The notes: generated from the sequence alone by a model not told the origin. A DNA stretch of 46,074 bases from an uncultured Clostridia bacterium (GCA_946408995.1 CAMJUL010000028.1:1-46074), one strand, 5' to 3'; counted from the first letter of the stretch, positions 16,047 to 24,254 are shown. Numbers and translations: made by a program.

Positions 16047-16897
16047 GCGTTTTGTATGTGGTGGCCACGCCCATCGGAAACCTGGGAGACATGAGTCCCC
16101 GTGCCCTGGAGACCCTTCGCGGCGCGGACCTGATCGCCGCCGAGGATACCAGGGTCACGCTGAAGCTGCTGAACCATTTTGACATTCACACCCGGCTTGT
16201 CAGCTGCCATCAGCACAACGAGGAAAACCTGGCCCCGCAGCTTGCGGACCGCATCGCGGCGGAAAACCTGACCGCTGCGCTGGTGACGGACGCCGGGACC
16301 CCCGCCATCTCGGACCCGGGGACCTGTCTGGTGAAGGCCTGCGCGGAGCGGGGGATCCCTGTCTATGCGGTGCCCGGCCCGACTGCCATGGCTTCCGCCC
16401 TGTCCGTCAGCGGCCTGGACCTGAGGGAATTTGCGTTTTACGGATTTCTCCCGCGGGAAAAGAAGGACCTTATGGACAAGCTGGGATCCTTTCCCGCCAG
16501 GTGCAGAGGGGCGGTTTTCCATGAGAGTCCCTATCGGATCAAGGACACCCTGCGGGCGGTCTGCGAGGCGCTTCCCAAGGCGCGCGTTTCGGTCAGCTGT
16601 GACCTGACCAAACTGCATGAACTGACCCTCCGGGGGACCCCGGCGGAGGTCCTGACGGCGCTGGAGGACAATGAGAAGAGTGAAAAAGGGGAATACTGCG
16701 TCGTGATGGACCTGTCGGACTGCGAGGCGCGGGAAGAAAAACGCGATCCGGGCGTTTCTCTGGAGGCGAGGCTGATGGAACGGCTCCTTCAGGGGATGGA
16801 CCTTCGGCAGGCCAAGGAGGCTTTGACCAGCGAGGGCGAAAAAAAGAACGCCGTTTACGCGGCGTCCATCCGGGTCAAGGAATGGCTTGAGCGCTGA
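16043..16897 (+). CDS. rsmI: 16S rRNA (cytidine-1402-2'-O)-methyltransferase RsmI
   Basis: A 284-residue RsmI of the SAM-dependent tetrapyrrole-methylase-like family. The N-terminus LYVVATPIGNLGDMSPRALETL is diagnostic, followed by AEDTR, VTDAGTPAISDPG and VPGPTA. It starts with GTG, overlapping the rsmH stop by 4 bases, behind GGGGGAGG. Both modifiers of C1402 are therefore translated as a pair. A 9-bp inverted repeat (16896-16904 with 16924-16932) covers its stop and the convergent rpiB stop and may limit transcription both ways. Confidence 0.96.
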   Translation: MSVLYVVATPIGNLGDMSPRALETLRGADLIAAEDTRVTLKLLNHFDIHTRLVSCHQHNEENLAPQLADRIAAENLTAALVTDAGTPAISDPGTCLVKACAERGIPVYAVPGPTAMASALSVSGLDLREFAFYGFLPREKKDLMDKLGSFPARCRGAVFHESPYRIKDTLRAVCEALPKARVSVSCDLTKLHELTLRGTPAEVLTALEDNEKSEKGEYCVVMDLSDCEAREEKRDPGVSLEARLMERLLQGMDLRQAKEALTSEGEKKNAVYAASIRVKEWLER

Positions 16898-16915
16898 GAG
16901 CCCCGAGGGACGGGC

Positions 16916-17374
16916 TTATTCCAGGGGCTCTCCGCGTTCGATGGCGGAAAACATCGCGATCCGTTTGGCGTGGCGGTCCACCCCGGAAAAAGGCGTGGTC
17001 AGGAAGGCTTCGGCGATCAGGGCGGCGCTTTCGGGGGCGAGGACCCTTCCGCCCATGGCGAGAATGTTGGCATCGTTGTGTTCCCGGGACAGCTTGGCGG
17101 AATACACGTCAGAGCAGCAGCAGCACCGGATCCCCTGGACCTTGTTGGCGGCGATGGAGATCCCGACGCCGGTCCCGCAGAGGATGATCCCCAGATCACA
17201 TTCTCCTTCGGAGACGGCGTGTGCCGCGCGGACCGCAAAGACAGGATAATCCCGGGTGGTGTCGGTATCCCGGATCCCAAGGTAAAGGCATTCATGACCC
17301 AAACGGGCGCAGACTTCCTCGATGGCAGGGACGAGCACCTTTCCGGCAGGGTCGCAGGCGATGGCGATTTTCAT
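16916..17374 (-). CDS. rpiB: Ribose-5-phosphate isomerase B family protein
   Basis: A 152-residue RpiB/LacAB-type sugar-phosphate isomerase, interconverting ribose-5-phosphate and ribulose-5-phosphate or a related sugar phosphate. Cys66 in ILCGTGVGISIAANK and His99 in SREHNDANILAMGGR match the catalytic pair of RpiB. Two oddities: the usual DHAG at the N-terminus is DPAG (Pro9), and residues 84-87 are four consecutive cysteines where the family has mixed residues. The start at 17374 is chosen because the protein then begins MKIAIACD; the in-frame upstream extension is untranslated leader downstream of a promoter. The substrate is uncertain because of the lost His. Confidence 0.88.
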   Translation of the reverse strand: MKIAIACDPAGKVLVPAIEEVCARLGHECLYLGIRDTDTTRDYPVFAVRAAHAVSEGECDLGIILCGTGVGISIAANKVQGIRCCCCSDVYSAKLSREHNDANILAMGGRVLAPESAALIAEAFLTTPFSGVDRHAKRIAMFSAIERGEPLE

Positions 17375-17471
17375 AGAAGAACCCCCTTCCAAATTGCCTG
17401 AGCGCAATGGGCTTTCTTTTTTCTCTTCGGGTGCGGCGGATGGCTGCGGACAGATCCGGCATCCCGGAAAC

Positions 17472-17500
17472 AGTATAGTCCCAAACCGGAAACCTTGCAA
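17472..17500 (-). promoter_or_regulatory. Sigma-A promoter of rpiB
   Basis: On the minus strand TTGCAA (17495-17500) and TATACT (17472-17477) are 17 bases apart, giving a leader of about 90 bases. Confidence 0.65.
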
Positions 17501-17599
17501 GGGCAAGGGGGTCCGTGCCCGAATGAAAAAAACGAAAAACAGCGGGTTTCAAGGAAGGAATACAGGACTTTTTGTGGTATTAGTGAATTCGGGTGATAA

Positions 17600-17617
17600 G
17601 GGTTTCTCAGGAAACCC
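17600..17617 (+). other. Small hairpin in the leader of the decarboxylase cassette
   Basis: GGGTTTC-tcag-GAAACCC, a perfect 7-bp stem 45 bases upstream of the first gene. No clear -10/-35 pair, BirA operator or FapR box was found in the 287-base spacer from rpiB. Confidence 0.45.
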
Positions 17618-17661
17618 TGGGATCATTCCTTTCAGTCTATTTGAAACGGGGGAAACCGATT

Positions 17662-19068
17662 ATGGACAAAACGGATGGCAAAACCGTATTGGAAATGAAT
17701 TTGGAAGCGCGCAAAGGCGCGGTTCGTGAATGGATCTCGCAGCTGTTTGATGCGGGCAGCTTTATGGAGATCGATACGCTGCGCCTTGGATGCAACAGCG
17801 CAGCGGGATTTGGATGCGTCCATGGAAGGCCTGTTTACTGCTTTGCCCAGGACCATGCCAGCGCCGGCGGCGCAATGACCCAGGCCCAGGCCATGAAGGC
17901 GGTCAAGCTGCTGGATATGGCCAGGACTACGGGCGCGCCGGTGGTGTTTCTGATCGATTCGGCAGGGGTAAAAGTGACCGAAGGGGCCGCTTCCCTGCCC
18001 GCGTACAGCGAGATTTTTACCAAAATGGCCCGGCTTTCCGGCGTGATCCCGCTGGTCTGCGTGGTCCTTGGCGAATGCAGGGGCATCGCCGCCATGTTTA
18101 CCCAGCTGAGCGATGTCTCCATCCAGTGCAGGGACGGACGCGTGGCGCTGCATTCCCTTCAGGTCATGAATACGGTCAAAGGCCAGAACCGCACGGAAGA
18201 GGCCCTTTTCGGAGCGGAGACCATGGCGTCCCAGGGAGCGGTCACGCTTTGCGCTGCTTCCGCCGGGGAGGCCCTGGACCTGGCGGGCCGGGTGCTGGAT
18301 GCCCTTCCCGGCTGCAACGCCGAGGAGGCCCCCCTGGAGGACGGGGAGGATCTGAACCGGCTGCTTTCCGCCTGCGACGGCGAAAATGTTGCGGCCCTTG
18401 TGGAGGACCTGGCGGACGGGGGTGCGTATCTGGAACTGTCTCCGATGTACGGGAACAGGGTCCATACGTATCTTTGCCACCTTGGCGGGCACAGCGTAGG
18501 GCTGGTCGCCACTGACCACGCGGTGGAAAACGGACGTCTGGACGCCGCCTCCTGCGCCAAAGCGGCACGGTTCGTGCGTATGTGCGACAGCTTTTCCCTT
18601 CCCGTGGTGACCCTGGTGAACACGGATGGGCTCGAGGTGCCCGCTGCCGGGGCCCAGTCCTGGCTGATGCGCACCGCGGGGCAGATGCTGTATGCCTATG
18701 CGGAAGCCACCTGCCCGAAGCTGGCGGTGATCACCGGCAGCGCCATTGGGCCCGCTTATGTGGCCATGGGCGGAAAAGCGGTGGCTGACGTGGTGTATGG
18801 CTGGGAAAGGGCGGTCATCGCGCCCCTGACGCCCGAAGTGGCAGCCGCTGCCTTTGAGGACGACAGCCTGACCGCAGGGGCTGACAGGGGGGAGATCGAA
18901 AACCGGTACCGCCAGTCCACCTGCGCGCGCAAAGGTGCGGAGCTTGGTCTTCTGGACGACGTGATCGACGAGAAAGAGACCCGCAAGGTTCTGATCGCCT
19001 CCCTGGAATACCTGTCTTCCAAACGGGACACGAATTTGCCCAGGAAACACGGGAACCTGCCGCTGTAA
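17662..19068 (+). CDS. Biotin-dependent acyl-CoA carboxyltransferase subunit (MmdA / transcarboxylase 12S-like)
   Basis: A 468-residue carboxyltransferase with two crotonase-like halves, as in methylmalonyl-CoA decarboxylase alpha, glutaconyl-CoA decarboxylase alpha and transcarboxylase 12S. The first oxyanion-hole block is SAGVKVTEGAAS (about 95-106). The second half has VTLVNTDGLEVPAAGAQ and GSAIGPAYVAMGGKAVADVVYGW. It transfers carboxylate between an acyl-CoA and biotin. The second half is divergent from textbook MmdA, so the acyl-CoA is not assignable. The start at 17662 gives the usual N-terminus and has GGGGGA upstream. First gene of a five-gene cassette. Confidence 0.85.
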   Translation: MDKTDGKTVLEMNLEARKGAVREWISQLFDAGSFMEIDTLRLGCNSAAGFGCVHGRPVYCFAQDHASAGGAMTQAQAMKAVKLLDMARTTGAPVVFLIDSAGVKVTEGAASLPAYSEIFTKMARLSGVIPLVCVVLGECRGIAAMFTQLSDVSIQCRDGRVALHSLQVMNTVKGQNRTEEALFGAETMASQGAVTLCAASAGEALDLAGRVLDALPGCNAEEAPLEDGEDLNRLLSACDGENVAALVEDLADGGAYLELSPMYGNRVHTYLCHLGGHSVGLVATDHAVENGRLDAASCAKAARFVRMCDSFSLPVVTLVNTDGLEVPAAGAQSWLMRTAGQMLYAYAEATCPKLAVITGSAIGPAYVAMGGKAVADVVYGWERAVIAPLTPEVAAAAFEDDSLTAGADRGEIENRYRQSTCARKGAELGLLDDVIDEKETRKVLIASLEYLSSKRDTNLPRKHGNLPL

Positions 19069-19081
19069 GAAGGAGGATGAC

Positions 19082-19423
19082 ATGAACAATCTTGTCCTGG
19101 GTCTGACGACCATGGCGATCGGTCTGGTGGTGGTCTTCATCGGACTGATCATCCTGATCGGCATGATCTACATCATGACCTTGATCACGGGCCGGAAAAA
19201 ACAGCGCCTCAAGGAAATCGTTCCCGCTGCCTCGTATGCGGCCGTGGGTGTGCCGGCAGCGGAAAAGGCCAAGGAAGAGACGCGGAACGACGATTCCGTG
19301 GACGACGCGGTGATCGCGGCGGTGACCGCTGCCATCGCCTGTGTGTGGGACGGGGAAGAGAGCGGCTTTGTGGTCCGCAGGATCCGCAGGGTCTCCGCCC
19401 CCAGCGCATGGCGCAACGCCTGA
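19082..19423 (+). CDS. Decarboxylase gamma/delta subunit (OadG family)
   Basis: A 113-residue OadG/MmdD-type subunit of sodium-translocating decarboxylases, which anchors the carboxyltransferase and biotin carrier to the membrane pump. It has one transmembrane helix (7-33), a linker with charged and Ala residues, and the family C-terminal pattern DDAVIAAVTAAIACVW followed by a basic end ending AWRNA. AAGGAGG precedes the ATG. Confidence 0.88.
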   Translation: MNNLVLGLTTMAIGLVVVFIGLIILIGMIYIMTLITGRKKQRLKEIVPAASYAAVGVPAAEKAKEETRNDDSVDDAVIAAVTAAIACVWDGEESGFVVRRIRRVSAPSAWRNA

Positions 19424-19502
19424 GAAAGGAAAACCGCCCTGCGATAAGCGCAGGCATCGGTGTATGACAAAATAAGCAGACAAACGTAAAGGAGAGATAA
19501 CG

Positions 19503-19871
19503 ATGCGTAAATTCAATATTACCGTGAACGGGGTTTCTTACGAAGTGGAAGTGGAAGAAGTCGGCGCTGCCGGCGCGCAGCAGGCCAAGGTGCCCGCCGC
19601 CCGTGCGGCCGCTCCCGCGCCTGTACAGGCTGCCAAACCCGCGGCTCCGGTGGCCGGCGGCGTGCAGGTGAAGGCCCCCATGCCCGGAACCGTGCTGGAT
19701 GTAAAGGTACAGACCGGCGCCAAGGTCAAAAAGGGCGATTGCCTGATGATCCTTGAGGCGATGAAAATGGAAAACGACATCCCCGCGCCCCAGGATGGGA
19801 CCGTGGCCCAGATCCTCGCTGCCAAAGGGAACACCGTGGATTCCGGCGCGGTGCTGGTGGTGCTGAACTGA
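19503..19871 (+). CDS. Biotin carboxyl carrier protein of the decarboxylase
   Basis: A 122-residue biotin carrier. The N-terminal 20 residues resemble those of GcdC/MmdC-type carriers, then an Ala/Pro-rich flexible linker (21-52) and a biotinyl domain with EAMKMEN; Lys88 is the biotin attachment site. It shuttles carboxybiotin between the cytosolic carboxyltransferase and the membrane beta subunit. AAAGGAG precedes the ATG. Confidence 0.95.
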   Translation: MRKFNITVNGVSYEVEVEEVGAAGAQQAKVPAARAAAPAPVQAAKPAAPVAGGVQVKAPMPGTVLDVKVQTGAKVKKGDCLMILEAMKMENDIPAPQDGTVAQILAAKGNTVDSGAVLVVLN

Positions 19872-19911
19872 CCTGTCCTCTATCCGAAATGACGCGAAAG
19901 GAGATTACAGC

Positions 19912-21432
19912 GTGGAAAGCGTCAATTTTTTCCAGACACTGGGGGACCTGGCCAAGGAATCGGGCATCGCGCTGGTGCTGTCCAGCCCATCCAATCTGAT
20001 CATGCTCCTGGTGTCCTTCGTCCTGCTTTATCTGGCGATCGTCAAGAAGTTTGAACCGCTGCTTCTGCTTCCCATTGCCTTTGGCATGCTGCTGACCAAC
20101 CTGATGGGGAGCGAGGTCTATCATGAGGAACTGTTTGCGGGTGGTCATGCCAACTGGAGTCTTTTTGGGAGCGCCATTCTGACCGACTCGGCGGACCTTG
20201 CACACCTCGGGCAATACCGGGTCAACGACGCGGGCTACCTGATCTATACCGGTGCCCAGCAGCTGAACGCGGCCGGCGCGGTCATCCTTCAGCCCGGAGA
20301 CATCATCGGTCATATCACCACGGCTTTTCAGGCCGGCGCGCAGCTGACGGAAAGCGGTGCCCTGGTCAAGGAAGGCGTTCAGCTGGCCCAGTCTACAGGG
20401 ATCATCCTGAGCGGGGACGGCAACTACATCGTGGACTTGACGGGTGGACTCTTTGCTGCGCATAACGCTTACGGGGCGCTGCTTGCAAGCGGCGCCAGCG
20501 TCAAGACCATCACTCCCGGCCTTTTGGATTATTTGTACCTGGGCGTGAAACTGGGCATCTATCCCTGCCTGATCTTTATCGGCGTAGGCGCCATGACCGA
20601 CTTTGGTCCTTTGATCGCCAATCCCAAGTCTCTTCTTTTGGGGGCCGCAGCGCAGCTGGGTATTTTCCTGACCTTCCTTGGCGCGAAGCTTCTTGGTTTT
20701 ACGACGGCCCAATCCGGAGCCATCGGCATCATTGGAGGGGCAGACGGCCCTACGGCCATCTGGCTGACCGGCAAGTTGGCGCCTGAGCTGCTCGGCCCCA
20801 TCGCGGTGGCTGCATACAGCTATATGGCCCTGGTCCCCGTGATCCAACCGCCCATCATGCGAGCCCTGACGACCCGAAAAGAGCGGGAAATCGTCATGAA
20901 GCAGCTGCGTACGGTTTCCAAACAGGAAAAGATCCTGTTCCCCATTGTGGTCACGGTGCTGGTGTCGGCGCTGCTGCCCTCCGCCACTTCCCTGGTGGGA
21001 TGCCTGATGCTGGGGAACCTTCTGAAGGAATCCGGCGTGGCGGACAGGCTTGTGAAAACCGCTACCAACGAACTGATGAACATCGTTACGATTTTCCTTG
21101 GAATTACGGTAGGCGCTACGGCGACGGCGAAAACCTTTATCAGCCTGCAGACCATCGAGATCATTGCTTTGGGCATTGTCGCCTTTGGATTTGGAACGGC
21201 CGGCGGACTGCTCCTTGCGAAGCTGATGAACAAGCTTTCCGGAGGCACCATCAATCCGCTGATCGGTTCCGCCGGAGTTTCCGCGGTCCCGATGGCGGCC
21301 CGTGTATCCAATGAAGAAGGCAAGAGGGCCAACCCCGGCAATTTCCTTTTGATGCACGCCATGGGGCCCAATGTGGCGGGTGTTATCGGCTCCGCCATTG
21401 CCGCCGGTGTGCTCTTGAGCATGTTTGGCTGA
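19912..21432 (+). CDS. Sodium-translocating decarboxylase beta subunit (OadB/MmdB/GcdB) with an insertion
   Basis: A 506-residue integral membrane protein that decarboxylates carboxybiotin and exports Na+. Family blocks are [14 protein letters not shown] (51-64), [42 protein letters not shown] with Asp278 (equivalent to the sodium-coupled Asp of OadB), IQPPIM and [19 protein letters not shown]. Usual members have about 370-430 residues; here about 135 residues (66-202) lie between the first hydrophobic region and the conserved GLLDYLY block. The insert has repeated Gly/Ala/Ser motifs ([35 protein letters not shown]). GTG start with AAAGGAG upstream. Confidence 0.92.
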   Translation: MESVNFFQTLGDLAKESGIALVLSSPSNLIMLLVSFVLLYLAIVKKFEPLLLLPIAFGMLLTNLMGSEVYHEELFAGGHANWSLFGSAILTDSADLAHLGQYRVNDAGYLIYTGAQQLNAAGAVILQPGDIIGHITTAFQAGAQLTESGALVKEGVQLAQSTGIILSGDGNYIVDLTGGLFAAHNAYGALLASGASVKTITPGLLDYLYLGVKLGIYPCLIFIGVGAMTDFGPLIANPKSLLLGAAAQLGIFLTFLGAKLLGFTTAQSGAIGIIGGADGPTAIWLTGKLAPELLGPIAVAAYSYMALVPVIQPPIMRALTTRKEREIVMKQLRTVSKQEKILFPIVVTVLVSALLPSATSLVGCLMLGNLLKESGVADRLVKTATNELMNIVTIFLGITVGATATAKTFISLQTIEIIALGIVAFGFGTAGGLLLAKLMNKLSGGTINPLIGSAGVSAVPMAARVSNEEGKRANPGNFLLMHAMGPNVAGVIGSAIAAGVLLSMFG

Positions 21433-21451
21433 TGAAAGGAGGAGAACAGCT

Positions 21452-22861
21452 ATGGCTGATAACAAGAAAGTATTGATCACCGATACCATCCTGAGGGACG
21501 CGCACCAGAGCCAGGCGGCGACCCGCATGCGGCTGGATGAAATGCTGCCGGTGTGCGACAAGCTGGACAAGATCGGCTATTTTTCCCTGGAGTGCTGGGG
21601 CGGCGCCACCTTTGACAGCTGTCTGCGCTTCCTGAACGAGGATCCCTGGGAGCGGCTGCGCCAGCTGCGCAAAGCCATGCCCAACACCAAGCTCCAGATG
21701 CTGCTGCGGGGCCAGAACATCCTTGGATACAAGCATTACGCGGATGATGTCGTGGATTATTTTGTGAAAAAGTCCATTGACAATGGCATCAACATCATCC
21801 GGATCTTTGATGCGCTGAATGACCTGAGGAACATGGAGACTGCCGTCAAGGCCGCAAAAAAATACAACGGAATGGCAGAGGTGGCCATGAGCTATACCAC
21901 CTCCCCGGTCCATACGGAGGAATACTTTGTCCAGCTGGCCAAGGACATCGAGAGCATGGGCGCGGACCTGATCTGCATCAAGGACATGGCGGGCCTGCTC
22001 CTGCCCTTCAACGCGTATTCCTTGGTCAAAAAGCTGAAGGCGAATACAAAGCTTCCGATCGTGCTGCACACCCACAATACCGCCGGGACCGGCGCCATGA
22101 CCCTGCTCAAGGCCATTGAGGCGGGGGTGGACGTGGTGGATACCGCCCTTTCCCCCCTGGGAGGCGGCACAAGCCAGCCGGCTACGGAATCCCTGGTCGC
22201 CGCGCTCAAAGGGACCGGATATGATACGGGCCTGGACGGGGAAAAGCTGTCTGAGATCGCGGAGCATTTCAGAACGGTGGCGGACCGTCTGACCAAGGAC
22301 GGATGGCGCGATCCGGACAAGGTGCTTTCCGTCAATGCCAAAGCGCTGCAGTACCAGGTGCCGGGCGGCATGCTCAGCAACCTGATTGGCCAATTGAAGC
22401 AGGCCAACGCCATGGACAAGTATTATGCCGTGCTGGAAGAAGTTCCGAGGGTCCGCAAGGACTTTGGCTATCCGCCGCTTGTGACCCCCACAAGCCAGAT
22501 CGTGGGTACCCAGGCCGTGATGAATGTCCTTGGCGGCGAGCGGTACAAGATGGTCACCAAGGAAAGCAAGGGCCTTCTGAAGGGCGAATACGGCCGGCTG
22601 CCGGCGCCTGTCAATGAGGATGTCCGCAGGAAATGCATCGGGAACGAAAAGGTGATCACCCATCGCCCTGCCGATGACATCGCCCCTGAAATGGAGACCT
22701 ACCGCAAGGAAGCGGCGAAATGGATCCAGCAGGACGAGGACGTGCTGTCCTACGCATTGTTCCCCCAGGTGGCGACCAAGTATTTTGAGTGGCGCCAGGC
22801 CCAGCAGATGAAGGGCGATCCCACGACCTTCAACAGGGAAAACGGCACGATGCCGGTTTGA
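21452..22861 (+). CDS. Oxaloacetate decarboxylase alpha / transcarboxylase 5S-like carboxyltransferase
   Basis: A 469-residue carboxyltransferase of the OadA / pyruvate carboxylase B / transcarboxylase 5S family, moving carboxylate between biotin and oxaloacetate/pyruvate. It has a TIM barrel of about 280 residues with TDTILRDAHQS (Asp16 metal ligand), Lys177 in CIKDMAG (carbamylated metal ligand in relatives) and His206/His208 in HTHNTAG, then the conserved PYC/OADA C-terminal domain. It lacks a fused biotinyl domain and would use the separate carrier. The start at 21452 follows AAAGGAGG; the in-frame start at 21425 would overlap the beta subunit gene. Confidence 0.93.
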   Translation: MADNKKVLITDTILRDAHQSQAATRMRLDEMLPVCDKLDKIGYFSLECWGGATFDSCLRFLNEDPWERLRQLRKAMPNTKLQMLLRGQNILGYKHYADDVVDYFVKKSIDNGINIIRIFDALNDLRNMETAVKAAKKYNGMAEVAMSYTTSPVHTEEYFVQLAKDIESMGADLICIKDMAGLLLPFNAYSLVKKLKANTKLPIVLHTHNTAGTGAMTLLKAIEAGVDVVDTALSPLGGGTSQPATESLVAALKGTGYDTGLDGEKLSEIAEHFRTVADRLTKDGWRDPDKVLSVNAKALQYQVPGGMLSNLIGQLKQANAMDKYYAVLEEVPRVRKDFGYPPLVTPTSQIVGTQAVMNVLGGERYKMVTKESKGLLKGEYGRLPAPVNEDVRRKCIGNEKVITHRPADDIAPEMETYRKEAAKWIQQDEDVLSYALFPQVATKYFEWRQAQQMKGDPTTFNRENGTMPV

Positions 22862-22869
22862 CGGATCCC

Positions 22870-22890
22870 GCAGGCCGAAAAGCGGCCTGC
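22870..22890 (+). terminator. First hairpin after the decarboxylase cassette
   Basis: GCAGGCCG-AAAAG-CGGCCTGC, a perfect 8-bp stem nine bases after the last stop codon. No T-run follows. Confidence 0.5.
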
Positions 22891-22909
22891 AAGGATCTCC
22901 CAATTGAAC

Positions 22910-22962
22910 GCATAAAACAGCGGATATCCGGGCGGACTGCCCGGATATCCGCTGTTTTATGC
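22910..22962. terminator. Perfect 24-bp stem, bidirectional terminator
   Basis: 22910-22933 and 22939-22962 are perfect inverted copies with a 5-base loop. Each arm carries an AAAACAGCGG/CCGCTGTTTT border, so a GC core followed by T residues forms on either strand. It closes the decarboxylase operon and could stop readthrough from the pot side. Confidence 0.8.
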
Positions 22963-22965
22963 CTG

Positions 22966-23121
22966 AAAGGAGCCTTGTAATACGGATCTCAAATTGAAAG
23001 GCTCCATTTGAGATCCCGCGCGTTGCGAACGCTCATGCCGCTTTAAGTGCGTCATGGTCTCATAGCTCCTGAACGCGCCCTCGGCGCTATAAAAAGGCAT
23101 TTAGCCTTTTTAAACAGGAGC
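22966..23121. other. Structured intergenic element of nested hairpins
   Basis: No gene is seen here. Complementary segments in order: GGAGCCTT (22969-22976) with AAGGCTCC (22998-23005), interleaved with an 11-bp perfect stem 22984-22994/23006-23016 whose loop contains AAGGCTCC, giving a pseudoknot-like order A-B-A'-B'. Next come GCGTT-gcg-AACGC (23020-23032) and ATGcCGC...GCGtCAT (about 23035-23055). Finally an outer stem GCTCCTG/CAGGAGC (23065-23071/23115-23121) encloses GCGCC-ctc-GGCGC and a 9-bp stem at 23090-23112, a three-way junction. It may be a structured RNA, a palindromic repeat element or an unusual terminator array. Confidence 0.5.
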
Positions 23122-23126
23122 AGTAT

Positions 23127-23161
23127 AAAAAGGGGGCCGTGATCGTCACAGCTCCCCTTTT
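23127..23161 (-). terminator. Terminator of the xre-potABCD operon
   Basis: On the minus strand AAAAGGGG (from 23161) pairs with CCCCTTTT (to 23128) around an inner GTGA/TCAC stem and ends in a T-run, about 40 bases after the potD stop. Confidence 0.75.
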
Positions 23162-23198
23162 CCCGGATGTTTACAAAGAAACCGTGCAGGGATTTCGC

Positions 23199-24254
23199 TT
23201 ATTCGTGCAGCTTGACTTTGATCCACATGGAGGAATACTGGCTGCGCAGGTCTTCGGGGATGTCGTGATAGATTTCATCCAGTTCATAGCCGCTGCGGGG
23301 GATATAGGCTTCGTTTCCCTCGTAATCCCCGCCTTCGCCGGACAGCTCTTCCAGCACCTGGGCATTGGAGGAGGCATAGCCGACCTCGGAGGAGATCATC
23401 AGGCTGTTTTCATACTCCAGGATGAACCGAATGAACAGATTGGCCATTTCGGGGTTGGAAGCGTTGGCAGGGATCACCATGGCGTCGATGGCCACGTTGG
23501 TTCCTTCCTTCGGGGCGCAATAGCCCATATCCTCGTTTTCGGACAGGATGTAGGCGGCATCGCCGCTGTATACAAGCGCCATCCATTTTTCACCGTTCGC
23601 CATGGCGTCGATGACCTCGTCGGTCACATAGGAGGGGCGAACGGCTTTGTCCATTTCGCGGAGCCAATCATAGGCGGCGTTCAATTCGTTCATATCCGAG
23701 GAATTGGCGGAATAGCCCAGCGCCTTCAGGGCGATCATAAAGGCGTCGCGTTCGGAGTCGTACATATAAACGTGGCCCTTGTAGTCCGGATTCAGGAAAG
23801 CGGAGAAGCCCTGGGCTTCCATTTCCTCGCGGCTGATCTTTGTGGTATCGTAAACGATGCCCACAGTCTGCCACAGGTAGGGGACGCTGTAGGTATTGTC
23901 CGGATCGTACTGCATATTGCGTACGCCTTCGGCCAGATTGTCCAGGTTGTCCACCACGGTATGATCGATGGGCTGCAGCTTGTTTTCCCGGATGAGGCGT
24001 TCGATCATGTAGTCGCTGGGAATGATCACATCGTAGGAAGCGCCGGACATCAGCTTGGTATACATGGTTTCGTTGGAATCGTAAACGGAATAATTGACGC
24101 GTACATTGTACTCTTTTTCAAAGGCGGTGATCACCTGCTTGTCAATATACTCGCCCCAATTGTACACATTCAGGACCTCTTCCGCCCCCGCGCCCATCAT
24201 CGGGAGCGCCATCAGGCACAGCGCCATCAGTACAAGAATCATCCTTTTCATCAT
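23199..24254 (-). CDS. potD: Spermidine/putrescine ABC transporter substrate-binding protein
   Basis: A 351-residue periplasmic-binding-protein family member that captures polyamines for PotABC. After the signal peptide (about 1-24, cleavage near GAGA-EE) comes LNVYNWGEYID, a PotD hallmark, then YDVIIPSDYMIERL and VPYLWQTVGIVYDT. No lipobox cysteine is present, whereas PotD proteins of monoderm bacteria are usually lipoproteins. Its start overlaps the potC stop by 4 bases. Last gene of the operon. Confidence 0.93.
   Translation of the reverse strand: MMKRMILVLMALCLMALPMMGAGAEEVLNVYNWGEYIDKQVITAFEKEYNVRVNYSVYDSNETMYTKLMSGASYDVIIPSDYMIERLIRENKLQPIDHTVVDNLDNLAEGVRNMQYDPDNTYSVPYLWQTVGIVYDTTKISREEMEAQGFSAFLNPDYKGHVYMYDSERDAFMIALKALGYSANSSDMNELNAAYDWLREMDKAVRPSYVTDEVIDAMANGEKWMALVYSGDAAYILSENEDMGYCAPKEGTNVAIDAMVIPANASNPEMANLFIRFILEYENSLMISSEVGYASSNAQVLEELSGEGGDYEGNEAYIPRSGYELDEIYHDIPEDLRSQYSSMWIKVKLHE

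Noticed and set aside
17530-17661. Promoter or BirA/FapR operator for the decarboxylase cassette
   Set aside because: Only weak -35/-10 matches exist and neither operator pattern is present, so none was annotated.
17632-19164. 510-codon minus-strand frame opposite the first carboxyltransferase gene
   Set aside because: Antisense shadow; His/Gly/Arg-rich composition typical of a complementary frame.
22910-22962. Long perfect inverted repeat considered as a transposon end
   Set aside because: No transposase or target duplication is near; the A/T-bordered GC stem right after an operon is best read as a bidirectional terminator.
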